Shown: positions 25,209-38,300 of the stretch, in pieces
How positions within the stretch are numbered: position 1 is the stretch's first letter
Layout: each line of letters begins with the position of its first letter
NCBI GenBank assembly: GCA_964036295.1
Contig: OZ038469.1
Span: 3,364,067-3,428,066, forward strand
Reading direction: 5' to 3'
Source: Plumapathes pennacea
Lineage: Eukaryota; Cnidaria; Anthozoa; Antipatharia; Myriopathidae
DNA length: 64,000 nt
Position numbers and translations under genes: made by a program
The notes under the pieces: model-generated
The model's database searches: none
Seen by the model: the letters and a program-made list of their open reading frames with translations, nothing else
What the model was told of the DNA's origin: nothing

Positions 25209-25236
25209 TAGGACTCCTAACGCTTTAGGAGTCCTA
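25209..25236. repeat. Perfect 12-bp inverted repeat (hairpin), class A spacer
   Basis: Arms TAGGACTCCTAA and TTAGGAGTCCTA around a CGCT loop. An identical copy is at 38874-38901. Next to both lies a short ATAAGC repeat (25268-25292 and 38933-38960). No run of T follows, and its function is unknown. Confidence 0.9.
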
Positions 25237-25479
25237 ACAGGAAGATAAAGCCTTGTCCTCACTGGCGCATAAGCATAAGCATAAGCATAAGAATAAGAGA
25301 GCGACATAAGTATAAGCATAAGGAACGGACATTTTTGCTTCGTGTTAAAAAAATTGCAACATAAATTTACGCGAATCGGAGAAAAAATTTCCCGGAGGGG
25401 GTGGGGCGATACGGCACTCTCATACACAAGCCATACACAGTTTGTGCCGCCCTAAACGGTTATCGTTCTCAATATTGTA

Positions 25480-27015
25480 TTAGGGGATCGATTTTGTCTT
25501 TTTTGTCTGAAATTAGGGTAGTTGACTTTTTGGTATTTGGTCTAAAATAGAAGCGTTGGCTAAAATCACAGTACTTGCATGGCTTCAATGCTTTTATTTC
25601 TTAATGCTGTATACAGAGCGAACTGGAAATCAAAGGATTTTAAGACCACTAGCAAATCCAATACAAAATTAAAATTTGTCACATCTTTTAGAAATAACTA
25701 TTACCTCTTCGAGCCAAGTTAAACCTGCGAAGGTACAACTGTGTCATAGTCTAACTTTGAGAGTAACGATGCTCTTTTCCTCTAAAACTAATGCAACCTG
25801 AAAGAAAGCCATCTCATCCTTTTGAGAGACCATACACTATATAGCAAAACTATACAAACTCTACATTTGGCTGGGATGGTCTGCGCCTGTGGCTCTAGTC
25901 GCTTCTCCGCCAAGTGTATAAATATAAGTTTAATATACCCCGACTTAGCGGCGGTTAGTCACTTTAAGCCACTATAACTGCTCCACTTTCTACTTAAACT
26001 ATACAAAAAAGAATATGCTATGATTAAACTAGCAATCTCAATTTGAGAACACTAGCTAAACCTTCGAACTGTCTTACGTTTGTTCAGGGCAGTCACCCTT
26101 TACTACTGAAAAGCAATCTCAATTTGAGACCGTTGTATCTAAACCTAACCGAGACATGCAAGTCATATAAGTTTAAACTAGATGTAGCGTTTCTTCCTAC
26201 CACTAACTTTTATCTAAATTTGCAAGATAAGCGCTGTACAAGCGGAACCACTACATTAAATAAACGAAGAGCTGCATACACGAGATGCTTTGAGGTGACA
26301 TGTCCCAGCATGCTGCTAAAATCTAACGTATAAATGAATTGTTCAGTTTACACTGTTTTCCACGCAAGTAGCTTTAGGGCACAACGAAAATACGTTTTTC
26401 GGTCGTGCGGTCACCCTATTTTTGTGTCAGCGGTAATTGCACACAACTGCAGCTTCAAGTGCAAAATTTGTAGCTCAGTCTAACACTTGTAAAACCTCAA
26501 GACTTAGCCAAGGAACTCAATACTAGGACTCTATATACTTTATATAGTTTAACTATAACATAAGTTGTGCACAAGAAAAGCAGGGCTTGCATACGAGGTG
26601 AAATTTTATCTCGAGTAAATTAGACCTACAAACGCTGACGTCAAGAACGTCTGTCCGCGGTGTCACATGAACAATGGAGCTCGACTTTATTTATGAGTGA
26701 TTCTCCTGAAGTCAGAAACTTGAAGGCTGATCTATTACGTCGTCCGTCACAATCGAATCGGAGTGTGATCTGAAGAAAGTCTGTCAATGACGTCACGTGG
26801 GTCAGCGGCTGGTCACTGAAGGCGCTACATCCACTGCTTTCTGTGTATTTTTCAAAAAACAATAATATTAATCTGACGAAATTCCAATCTCCGTCAGTAC
26901 GCTGACCGACGGTTAACTTCGCTACCGTCAGAGTTCACAAAGAACATTATTTTTTCCGACTGTGGGAAACTCGGGAAATGCTGGACTCCGTATGAATCTG
27001 AGGGAAAAGTTTTTC
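25480..27015. repeat. Array spacer segment C, copy 2 (truncated)
   Basis: Matches the other C copies until about GGGAAAAGTTTTTC near 27010, then stops abruptly. The missing part would have carried leader L1 and the last exon of a neighbouring gene. Palindromes TCTCAATTTGAGA are at 26036-26048 and 26117-26129. Confidence 0.85.
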
Positions 27016-28428
27016 AAAAGTTTTTCGGTAGAAGCGCGACCAACTGTCTAAACACTTGCTCGCAGACACCAAGCAAGACCTGATGACAGACCGAGACAGA
27101 AAGGCACTGTCGAATGCAGTTCAAACAATAATTATTAAATCTTATTTAAAAAAATCCATTAATTCCGGTGTCATTAGCACAGGGACAGTACGTAAATATG
27201 CCGGTAGAGCTAGCTTTGGACGAACAGTGGTCTCGGCACCGAGGGTTAGGGTTTGTACGCTTGTCAATATATGAGTTAAACAACAACTCACTGTGTCAAC
27301 ATTAGCTTGTAGGTGTTTGTTAGCTTATTATACACAAACAAACACCTAATGTTTAATGTTTGCTTGTAAGGTGTGTTAAGTGGGACAAGAGACAAAAACA
27401 ACCACAAACACAAAAGTCTTCCTAACAACTAAATATAAGTTATTAATATTAATATCTTATTAGCACCAAGTGTACAACGGCCTGTACGTACAATGTCATG
27501 ATAAACTTACTCAGATCAAAATGCACAACTGGTTCTCAGGGGACATTCTTGTCCACTACTTACCGTTTTGTAAAACACAGTGTCAACCTACGGCTGCTCG
27601 TCCAGTTCCATGGCCTCTGTCAAAACGAAAGCAAAGTTTCCTTCATTATTTTAACACAATTAGGAACAGTTTCTTTTTGTTTAGTTACAAAATTAAGGTT
27701 TAAAGAAACTGTGCTTTAATGCTTGAAAATTTGTAAATAAAGTACTCTATTACTAAGTGTTCATCTTCATTGCCTAAAATATAAATCAGCTTCTGTTCTT
27801 TTATTCGCATATTGGTCACTTTTACAATCATGCGCAGTAACAAATAGCACTATTTACTGCTCACACAAACGAGTGTCTGTCAAGTAAATCCTTCTACTGA
27901 GCTTGGTTTTGTGTCGATATAATTACACTATAACCAAAGAATAAGTCATACACTGCCCACGATGTTTTATCATCTGGTGACCCGCCGGAAAATCTGCAAT
28001 TCGCGAACTGCTCATAATATTGTGAAAGTGGCTTATTGTTTGTTTGTTTATTTATTTTGATCTTCTTACCCTCTCCTGTTTTACCTCTTCTATTCCTCCT
28101 TTTTTTATCACTTCTCTTCCTCCCACTTTGTAAACTATGATAGTGACTTATTGTTTATTTATATATTTACTCTTTTTTCTTCCACTGTCTTATCTCTTCC
28201 TTTCCTCCCTATATTATGTTAGATTTGTTAGACTACCCAGAACGTCACCCCAGAATGCTTTCCCCCCTCCCTCCTCCTCCAACCCTCAGCACTAGCACGC
28301 ACTCAATCTTCGTCCCCTCTCCCCGTAATTATCTAGCATCAAGAAGTTGGATTTTCAGATACGTAAAATCAGATACGTAAAATATAATATAATACTCTGA
28401 CTAATAGAAGTTTTAGAGAATATCTGCC
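27016..28428. other. Unique sequence between truncated spacer C and gene 2
   Basis: Not repeated elsewhere in the window. Contains a 12-bp stem inverted repeat (27310-27321 with 27337-27348) and pyrimidine-rich + strand sequence with minus-strand AATAAA motifs near 28040 and 28155 that could serve gene 2. No coding signal recognised. Confidence 0.5.
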
Positions 28429-31400
28429 TTACTCGTTTCTAGAAAGCAATATCCCACTTCTTTTAGACAGAGAGATAGAGAGGTGTTTTCCGGTAGAAAT
28501 ACCTGGCTCATTTCCAAACAGTTCAATGGCCAGCAGCTGCTGTGACTCTTGTACCATTTGTCGATACACATCCATCAAGTTAACACCTTGGTCGAACACG
28601 TGTTCCTCACCAAGAAAGAAACCTCGCACTTCCATGAGTACCAGTTTCCCACTGTCATCAAACCATGGAGACCCGGATGCTCCATACGTCATGCTAGCTT
28701 CCAGGAGAGTCCGACGACGGTCGGAAAAATCCCGCCTTACATCACGGGAGAGCAGTGAGAACCTGGGGTCGGCTTGAAAAGCAATCACATCTTGATGGTC
28801 GGAAGGTCGCGCTTCACAGCAGAGGTTCACTGCCTTGTGCCCTCCATTGCAGTGACCAATCAAATGAAACTTCAAGTACTGATTGACGTTACACAGGAGA
28901 TGTCCCAAACTTGGTGGGAGGCTATCATCATGTGATGCTCTGAGCTGCAACACAGCCACATCCAAAGCCTCGTTGTACCACAACACACCAGGCTCAAGGT
29001 GTAGGATCAGTAGATCTCCTTGTCGAATTGACGGGTGGTGATTGAAACAAACTTGGACCAAAGGACTGGAGAGTGCTACTTCCCCAACCAGCCCTGATAA
29101 TAACAAAAAAATGAAACAATTCGGAAAAACGTGACCCTCGCAACACAGTATTGAGTAGTAACAACAAAGTTGTTTTTCATCAGATAAGCACCCACCGTTT
29201 TGTGGAAAACGGTCAGATCATAATCTCCGCGGTCGTCAGGCAAAACAGTTTACTTTTCTTTGAGACAATAATTGGTGAACATCCGAATCCATAAGTCAAC
29301 AAATGCCTTTAAATTCGGCGGCGATATTTTGTGATATCATAACACACAGCTGAAAACCAGATTGCTGTCATAAGAAGAGTCATGTAGTATCATATCTCCA
29401 CCTACCATAGATCCCCCTGACCACGTGATAGCAAGTAACCACGTGATGTGGGCCAACGCGGAACACTGTGCCAGTGTAGGAAGCTGTAGGAGTTTCCGCA
29501 CGAATGATTCCCACGGAATGGCTGTAGTCAATCAGCTTATCAACAAACTCCACTCCGATTCCTCCAGTCTGCAAACGACCAAATCCTTCAATTTGGATCC
29601 CCTTTCTTCTTGATTTGTCTTTCAACTGCTGGGTAAATTTGTCCAGACTTTTCTTGTGTCGGTCAGGCAGCGAACTCAGGTCTGACGAGAAAACGGATGT
29701 TTGCTTAAATCTCCACAAAGATGAAGATGACACACAACGGAAGCTATCATAATAGCAAAAGTAGTTAATCTTAACGGTATTAATTCGCGTAAAGGGATCG
29801 TGAGAGCGGCTATATCATCACGATTGCATAAATCCAGACAGAAGGCTTACATTTCACTCTTAATTACAATAATATCTAATTAACATAATCCCAAGTGCAT
29901 CACTTACTACAGCAGAATCACCTCACCTTTAACAGGGTACACCAGGCAAGAGGGCACTTTCACGTCAAAATGACTTCCACAAGTCATGCCAGGGCAATTC
30001 TGGGGATACAGCTTACTTAGCATTCCTCCACTGAATCTACCAGGCTTTCTGAAGCAATGCTGAAGGCAGTATGGACACAAAAGCCAGCTCTCGCACTTTA
30101 TGCCAGGCCACTCGCTCATCACACTCTTCTCTCCGCTCTTCATCTCCTTGTCAAGAGCCGTCAGTACCGTCCAGAGATCACCGATGTCTTCTCCTTCCAC
30201 TGTCAGACTAATCACAGTTTCTGTGCCTCGAATGACGCGGTGAACCACAAGACGGCTTAGGTTAATGTCAGCATACACTCCGTCCTTCCAATCTATCCGG
30301 CTGTTCTTGTCATGAACATAGCGGTGCAGGCGAACAGCAAACTTCTCATAGAGTGGTGGAGGGCAGATAGAAAGGAATTCATACTCCAGAGTAAAGCGAA
30401 GGCATTCCACGGCGGGGGCACCAAATACAATCTGCTGTACGGCTGTAGTGTCCGGGACCCCATCCTTCAAGAACCAAGGAAAGCAAAGGCTGGCCACTGG
30501 CTCGTCTTCATCTGTACTATAACACAAGTCCAATTTCTTGAACAAGTAAATCATAGCATCAAAAACTCTTCCGTCCAGGTCCTTGTGTTTCCATAGACAA
30601 TTCAACAATTCTCTTGACATAATTCCTTGTCTAAGCAAATCCATTTTGACTTTCTCAAATTTGCTTGGGGAGAATGTTATTTGAAACAAGGTGTTCTTGT
30701 CGTAGCTCAATGATTCTGTTTCCAGACGCTCTGAGAAGACGGCTTTGAACAAGTTGGCCAGGAAGTCAGGGTTGTGGAATACATACTGCTTAAGCTCAGG
30801 AGGTTCGCGGTACCACAGAATGGCGCCAATTGCGTGAAAAAACTCCAAACGATGAAATGCTTCTTCTGTTGAAACTTTCTTCACCAACTTTATTCGCCTA
30901 ACCTCTTTATCTGCTGCTTCGACATCTTCCAAAGCCAAATAAGGCTTTCTTCTCATGGAGCGACTTCGCAGGCTCTTGTACAATTCTAACCAAGCAGATG
31001 GGACTACTTTTCCTTTCTCACAAACAAGGTTCACCAACTTCTTCCGAAACTCTGGAATTCCCATCATGGTTTCCGACGAAACCACATCGATGCTTGGAAG
31101 ATCCTTACACTGCAAGCCTTCTCTCTTACACTGCACATTAACACTCGATTCGATGCTCTTACACTTCTCTGACGCCTGGTCCTGTCCGAGCATGTCGGCA
31201 TGTGTTCCTACTATCCTAAGGGCAGCCGTCGGTACACGAGTGAGCAACGTGCTGAGCCAGCTCCCAATGTCTCTGTGGAAGCTCTTTTCTGAGAATTCAG
31301 CTAAATTCACTACAAGTACAAAGATTGCATTTTGTTCGACAAACAGATGGTGCACGACTTTATACCACTCGTTCCCACCAAAGTCAATCACAAAAATGCA

Positions 31401-34400
31401 CAGGTTCTTGTCTTTTTCCTGCAGCTCCCACGTGATTCTGTCTATAACTATCGTCCTGTCCTCTACGTCGACACAGGACGGTATGTTGTTGACCAGTGTT
31501 GTAGCCAGACTTGTTTTTCCTGCTCCACTAGAACCAAGGAAGACAATCTTCTGGTGTACTGATCTGCCATATCGAACATCAACAAGATAACTGAACACAG
31601 CTTGTATCCCTTGCTGGCATACTTCAATTGGAGGGATTTGTGTCGGATTAGGCAACATCTCTAATGTTCTTAAATGTTTCAGTTTTGTGAGATTACAAGG
31701 GATCTCCCTTAATTGATTGTTGCCTAGATGAAGCTCGTCCAGTTCCAGTAAATCACAGATTTCAACAGGCAAATCACTCAACGAGCAACCCTTGAGATGC
31801 AGCTGTCGAAGTTTCTTCAAATTTGAGAAGTCCGTGGGGAAGCTCTTTACTTGATTCCAATTCAGACGCAACTCTTCAAGTGACGTCAACTGAGTGACGT
31901 CTGTCGGTATTTCTGTTAACCCACAACGCTCAATAATCAGTTTTCGAAGATTCTTCAAATTTGAGAAGCCCGTGGGGAAACTCTTTAGTGCATTCGCACT
32001 CAGATCCAACTCTTCAAGTGACGTCAACTGAGTAAGGTCTGTCGGTATTTCTGTCAACTCACAATCCCATATATCCAGCTTTCGAAGTTGCTTCAAATTT
32101 GAGAAGTCCGTGGGAAGGCTCTTTACTGAATTTAAGCCCAGACGCAACTCTTCAAGTGACGTCAACTGAGTGAGGTCTGTCGGTATCTCTGTCAACCCAC
32201 AACGCTCAATATTCAGCTTTCGAAGTTTCTTCAAATTTGAGAAGCCCGTGGGGAGGCTCTTTAGTGGATTCCAATGCAGATCCAACTCTTCCAGTGACGT
32301 CAACTGAGTAAAGTCTGTCGGTATCTCTGTCAACTCACAATCCCATATATTCAGCTTTCGAAGTTGCTTCAAATTTGAGATGTCCGTGGGGAGGCTCTCT
32401 AGTGGATTGTTGGACAGATCCAACTCTTTAAGTGACGTCAACTGAGTGACGTCTGTCGGTATCTCTGTCAACCCACAATGCTCCATATTCAGCTTTCGAA
32501 GTTTCCTCAAATTTGAGAAGCCCGTGGGGAGGCCCTTTAGTGGATTCGAACCCAGATCCAACTCTTCAAGTGACGTCAACTGACTGAAGGCTGTCGGAAT
32601 CTCTGTCAACTCATATTTCCGCATATTTAGCTTCCGAAGTTGCTTCAAATTTGAGAAGCCCGTGGGGAGGCTCTTTACTGAATTGTCACCCAGATCCAGC
32701 TCTTCAAGTGATGTCAACTGAGTGAGGTCTGTCGGTATCTCTGTCAACTCACAATCCCGTAAATTCAGCTTTCGAAGCTGTTTCAAATTTGAGAAGCCCA
32801 TGGGAAGGTTCTTTAGTGGATTCCAATGCAGATCCAACTCTTCAAGTGACGTCAACTGAGTGATGTCTGTCGGTATCTCTGTTAACCCACAATCCCATAT
32901 ATTAAGCTTTCGAAGTTGCTTGAAATTTGAGAGGTCCGTGGAAAGGCTCTTTAGTGGATTCGAACTCAGATCCAACTCTTCAAGTGACGTCAACTGAGTG
33001 ACGTCTGTCGGTATCTCTGTTAAACCACAACGCTCAATAATCAGCTTTCGAAGTTTCTTCAAATTTGAGAAGCCCGTGGGGAGGCTCTTTAGTGGATTTG
33101 AACCGAGATCCAACTCTTCAAGTGACCTTAACTGAGTGATGTCTGTCGGTATCTCTGTCAACCCACAATCCCATATATTCAGCTTTCGAAGTTGCTTCAA
33201 ATTTGAGCAGTCCATGGGGAGGCTCTTTAGTGGATTGTTGGACAGATCCAACTCTTCAAGTGACGTCAGCTGTGTAAGGTCTGTCGGTATTTCTGTCAAC
33301 TCACAATCCCATATATCCAGCTTTCGAAGTTGCTTCAAATTTGAGAAGTCCGTGGGGAGGCTCTCTAGTGGATTGTTGGACAGATCCAACTCTTCTAGTG
33401 ACGTCAACTGAGTGATGCCTGTCGGTATCTTTGTCAACCCACAACGCTCCATATTCAGCTTTCGAAGTTTCTTCAAATTTGAGAAGCCCGTGGGGAGGCC
33501 CTTTAGTGGATTCGAACCCAGTTCCAACTCTTCAAGTGACGTCAACTGAGTGACGTCTGTCGGTATCTCTTTCAACTCACAATCCCGTATATTCAGCTTT
33601 CGAAGTTTCTTCAAATTTGAGAAGCCCGTGGGGAGGCCCTTTAGTGGATTCGAACCGAGATCCAACTCTTCTAGTGACGTCAACTGAGTGATTTCTGTCG
33701 GTATCTCTGTCAACTCACAATGCTCCATATTTAGCTTTCGAAGTTTCTTCAAATTTGAGAAGCCCGTGGGGAGGCCCTTTAGTGGATTCGAACCCAGTTC
33801 CAACTCTTCAAGTGACGTCAACTGAGTGACGTCTGTCGGTATCTCTGTCAACTCACAATCCCGTATATTCAGCTTTCGAAGTTTCTTCAAATTTGAGAAG
33901 CCCGTGGGGAGGCCCTTTAGTGGATTCGAACCGAGATCCAACTCTTCAAGTGACGTCAACTGAGTGATTTCTGTCGGTATCTCTGTCAACTCACAATGCT
34001 CCATATTTAGCTTTCGAAGTTTCTTCAAATTTGAGAAGCCCGTGGGGAGGCCCTTTAGTGGATTCGAACCCAGTTCCAACTCTTCAAGTGACGTCAACTG
34101 AGTGACGTCTGTCGGTATCTCTGTCAACTCACAATCCCGTATATTCAGCTTTCGAAGTTTCTTCAAATTTGAGAAGCCCGTGGGGAGGCCCTTTAGTGGA
34201 TTCGAACCGAGATCCAACTCTTCAAGTGACGTCAACTGAGTGATTTCTGTCGGTATCTCTGTCAACTCACAATGCTCCATATTTAGCTTTCGACGTTTCT
34301 TAAAATTTGAGAAGCTCATGGGGAGGCTCTCCACTGGATTTACACCCAGATCCAACTCTTCAAGTGACGTCAACTGAGTGACGTCTGTCGGTATCTCTGT

Positions 34401-35312
34401 CAACCCACAACGCTCCATATTCAGCTTTCGAAGTTTCTTCAGATTTGAGAAGCCCGTGGGTAGGCTCTTTACTGAATTGTCACCCAGATCCAGCTCTTCC
34501 AGTGACGTCAACAAAGTGATGTCTGTGGGTAACTCTGTCATTCGACAATTCTTGATATCCAGCTTTTGAAGTTGCTTCAAATTTGACAAGCCCTCGGGAA
34601 GACTCTTTACTGGGTTGTTTGAAAAGCACAACTGTTCGATTGAAATCAGCTGAGTGATACTTTCTGGAATCTCTGTTATTCCACAGTTCTCAACGTTCAA
34701 CTTTCGAAGTTGCTGTAAATCTAGCAAAGCGGTGAGAAAATTGTATATTGGGTTGTCTGATAAATCCAACTCTTCCAATGAAATCAGTTCAGAGAATTGT
34801 ATCTTAATGTCCGTTAAACCACATCCTTTAAGGGACAGTTTCTTGAGCTCGTTCAAAGTTGAAAATTCGTTTGGAAATCTCTGTAACGGATTATGTGATA
34901 AGTTAAATTCTTCTAGTGCTCTCAGTTGACCAATGCCTGGGCTAATTTCGGTTAATCCACACTTACATAAATTCAAGGTTTTTAGGTGTTGCATTTTGAA
35001 TACGTGGGAATGCAAATCATCGATATTCTCATTACTTGAGATGTCCAATGTCTCCACAGTGGTAAGCTGCGGTAAGACTGACACATTCCTTAGCTTGCAT
35101 CCCTTTAGAACAAGCCCTTGTAAGTTTTTTAACTTCGACAAACTTTCTGGGACATCGGGCATGGGAATGCCAGACAAATCAAGGACTTCGACTTCTGTCA
35201 TCATTGACACAGCCTCTGGGACTCTCATCAAACCACTCTTGCTGAGATCTAGCTTCACTTTCCCAGCAGCGTCGGTTGTTACCAGACCTCTTAAATCTTT
35301 GACTGTCCACAT
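28429..35312 (-). CDS. LRR-Roc-COR-trypsin-like protease fusion, gene 2 (about 2,085-2,110 aa)
   Basis: Same architecture as gene 1. The large exon begins at 35344 after a TTTTTGCAG acceptor; the ATG is 35312 (MWTVKDLRG) and the donor AAAG|GTGAGG is at 29927. Exon 2 is 29681-29406 (donor TATG|GTAGGT) and exon 3 starts at 29093. Exon 3 either stops at TAA 28429 or splices at CCAG|GTATTT (28503) to an exon I could not find. About 19 LRR doublets of a different flavour (LDLGSNPLKGLPTGFSN, MEHCELTEIP) precede the Roc domain (GSSGAGKTS near 1258, DFGGNEWY, THAD), COR-like region and CPYC/CPGMTC tail. The triad is His1881 (CYHVV), Asp1932 and Ser2027 (GASGSP). It is the most diverged copy in the protease and Cys-rich tail, and its introns (245 and 312 bp) and 3' flank are unlike the other units. 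The frame also reads upstream to 35363, but the conserved ATG is preferred because that extension crosses the acceptor. Confidence 0.85.
31780..34560 (-). repeat. 138-bp coding tandem repeat (LRR doublets), gene 2
   Basis: About 19 units. Within 33470-34300 a 276-bp higher-order unit (one NMEHCELTEIPTEITQ plus one NIRDCELTEIPTDVTQ doublet) is repeated about three times almost without change. Confidence 0.93.
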
Positions 35313-35344
35313 CTTTGATTGAAAGTTGTTCACTAAAATTTTAA

Positions 35345-38300
35345 CTGCAAAAACAAATGTCACATCATGTTCTCCTATTAAATGTGAATTTTCTTCACAT
35401 GTTAGAGCTTTTTCAGGGTGGTGATGGTGTTACACTGTGCAAAGCTGGATTGTAAATTATGTCAAATAGAACAAAAAATGTTGTGTATACATCATTGTGA
35501 TGTACTTAGATTACCCAAACAAAACAAAAAACAGTAGATTTACTGGTGACAAAAGGTGGCAATTTAGGTGGGGTGGGGTTAGTATAAATCTAAAAGATCA
35601 CCAAGACAATGACAGTATTCTTGAAGGGACTGGATGTGTAGGGGAGGTAGGACAGTGGACAGCATCACAACAAGGCTGCTTGACTTCCCACCATTTTCAT
35701 ATCAGTAAAAGTAGAAGGCTGACCATGTGTTAGTAATATTACCTGGGTTTACATAAGCATTAAACGTTCTGAATCAGGCTTGTATATAACTTGATGTAAA
35801 ACATGGCCAAGTCTCAAACCAGCAATACAATATTCATACCCCCCCCCCCCCCCCCCCCCCCCCTCCACACACACACACCACCCCATGGCATTAAGATTGG
35901 GACCTTGCTACTGATTTGTGGTAGCAAACTATATCAAGATGAGGTGGATCAAAATGCACACAAGCATCATTTCCTTGCTGCAGCACCAAACTAAAGATGA
36001 TTTGGACTTCAGTTTGATTTTTGTGTTGCTCAGAAGATAGTGTTGATCTTATTAATTGTGGGACCCCCGTTAAATATGGTGACATAGGATTTTCCTATTT
36101 TTTCCCTTTCTTTCTTGCTTTTTGAATTCCTTTTCGAGCTTCTGCACAGTTAACAGTGTCACAGAACATACTGTACATCTCACCTGACCATACCCTGAGC
36201 TAACTGTGACCAAGACAAGAACTAATTAGTGAAATGTAGAACATTACAAAACATTCTGTTTTCTGCGTACCTGAATACAATGCAAAGCAAAACATTTATT
36301 TTGAGTTCATGTTTAGTAAAAACCAAGGCAAATTTCTAAACAAAATTAGATATGCATGGCATGCAATCAAGGATCATGGCACTCCTGTGAATTGCAAAAT
36401 GTATTTTGCAGCCCAAAAGCAATATTTTACCAGTCAATGCTTCAGCTCAGCATTGCAGTGGCCTTAATACAATGCGAGTTTAGGTACTTTCATGCAGCAA
36501 GATGAAGCAAAACTTTGAAATGAAATGTGTGAGTTTTTAATACTGTGAAGGCAGGTGTGGTTCAGTAAAAAAAAAAACATGCAATTGATGTATAAAAAGG
36601 TGGGGCTTGCCCTTTTATAGCACAGACTTGGAGAATGTTGGAAGTTGTTCAAAGACATTGTGGTGTGTGATTATTAACAACTTTGTACATAGTAGTAGCA
36701 CATTGTTTCTCTTTTCATTGTTCCCCAAGCATCTATAGAGAGCAAGTGATTATTGTAGCTGCTCTGTTTCATAGTTTTGGAAGTCTGTCACCCAGGCATT
36801 TACCTACGTATGCTTCCCCAGACAATGCTACTGTAGCCGAAGAAGGGGAGGATAATTTCAGTAACAGACAGTAACACGTGTGGACTGTAGACATAAGGAA
36901 TCATACGTTTTAGTGCTACCAGGCCTTTGGACACTTTTTTAAAGATTTTTTAATGACATGTTCATCCCAGGAAAGACTGCTCTTCCAGAGTTACACCAAG
37001 GAATTTGTATTTGTCTACTTGTAAATAATTTTTAGAGTTTACAGTGATAACAGGTTCACTGGGAATTCTGAAAATTCTTTGGCGTGTACCCATTAACATA
37101 TATTCTTTGACACATTCAGAGTTAGTTTGAAAGCTGCAGGCTTTTCATTCAGCAGTTTTTGAACTTTACTATCATTGGCATAAAATAGGGCTTTAGCCAC
37201 TATTTTGGAATTGGACAAATCATTAATACATATTAAAAAACATATGGCAGTATTGCAGGTCACCAAAGCAAAAAGAGATAATTTGTATGGAAAATTACAT
37301 ATGGCCTGAAAGTGTTGAAATACAATGAAAATATTTACTTACCCGCTGGGGTGTTATTTCTCATGTTTCTGGGTCATTTTGGGCTGATGCACTGCAGGTG
37401 CGACGAGTGCATTTTGAAAAATTTCACAAAAATTTCAACCAGATGAAGGGAGACAACAAACATGCTTTCGTGGTGCCTTCCTCACGGCCTGCTGTTTTGT
37501 CATGGTCATGCAAACTAGTTTGGCACTTGCCACTCGTGTTTCCTGCACTGAGCGCTACTGACCATAAAGATACTGGCCCGTTGAGCCACTGATCCGTCCA
37601 TGCATGACCAGATCGAGCAAGCGGCCGCACATAATGCAATTTATTGCCTTGATAGTTGCTGAAATCAGTCGAGAGTACATTGAAAATGTTGGAAATTTAC
37701 AGCAAAAACATATTGTTAAAAATAAATCAATGTGTTTTGATCCGTTCGAAATTTTCGGCGGTTTAAATCTTGAGCGGCAGTGCTGATGAAGGTTCCCACC
37801 TTCTCTTCTTTGTTAACACAAACAACAGTGAGATTAACCGGCCCAAATCGACTCAGAAACACAAGACGTAACACACACCAGCGGGTAAGTAAACATTTCT
37901 ATCGTATTTCAACACTTTTAGCACATTTTCAGGTCATTCGTAATTTCCCAAAACTCTCTTAGCTTTGGTGACCTGTGGCAGTGCGTCAGTCCGGCATCCT
38001 CGAACAAGCGGAAACATCAGCTAGCAGGAATACTGAACTATGAAGTGCAGTTCATAACTGTACGAGTTTAGATCATGCCCGGAATTCATTGCACCTGCAC
38101 AATCATCGCAAACACCCAAAGCATGACAAAAGCGAAACCCCTCACCTTGCTAAACTCGCTTGCGTTCGAAGGAATCCGTTTCAGTGATTTGCTTCTGCTA
38201 GAAGCTGTAAAGGATCGAGAAGAACACATTGCAGGTCTTAGAGCACATATATATTCTCGACACCTCAATGTAAGTCGACGATCGGGAGTTGAAAAATATA

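Larger units (their letters stand above)
21214..25480. repeat. Class A spacer, copy 1 (upstream of gene 1)
   Basis: Intergenic stretch highly similar over most of its length to about 35345-39150 upstream of gene 2. Order of landmarks: poly-C/(CA)n at about 21693-21726, an unexplained AT-rich part, a LINE reverse-transcriptase remnant, a candidate leader exon (24641-24480), a 12-bp hairpin and an ATAAGC repeat. No intact gene seen. Copies differ by small indels; for example the second lacks some of the 22100-22440 sequence. Confidence 0.85.

Noticed and set aside
25209-25236. Hairpin as a bacterial-type terminator
   Set aside because: No U-tract follows and the genome is eukaryotic; kept only as an inverted repeat.
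26043-26333. 96-codon plus-strand frame repeated at 39727-40017
   Set aside because: It lies in spacer C. Other copies (near 10.9, 52.6 and 62.4 kb) are broken, and differences do not favour silent sites, so it is probably chance.
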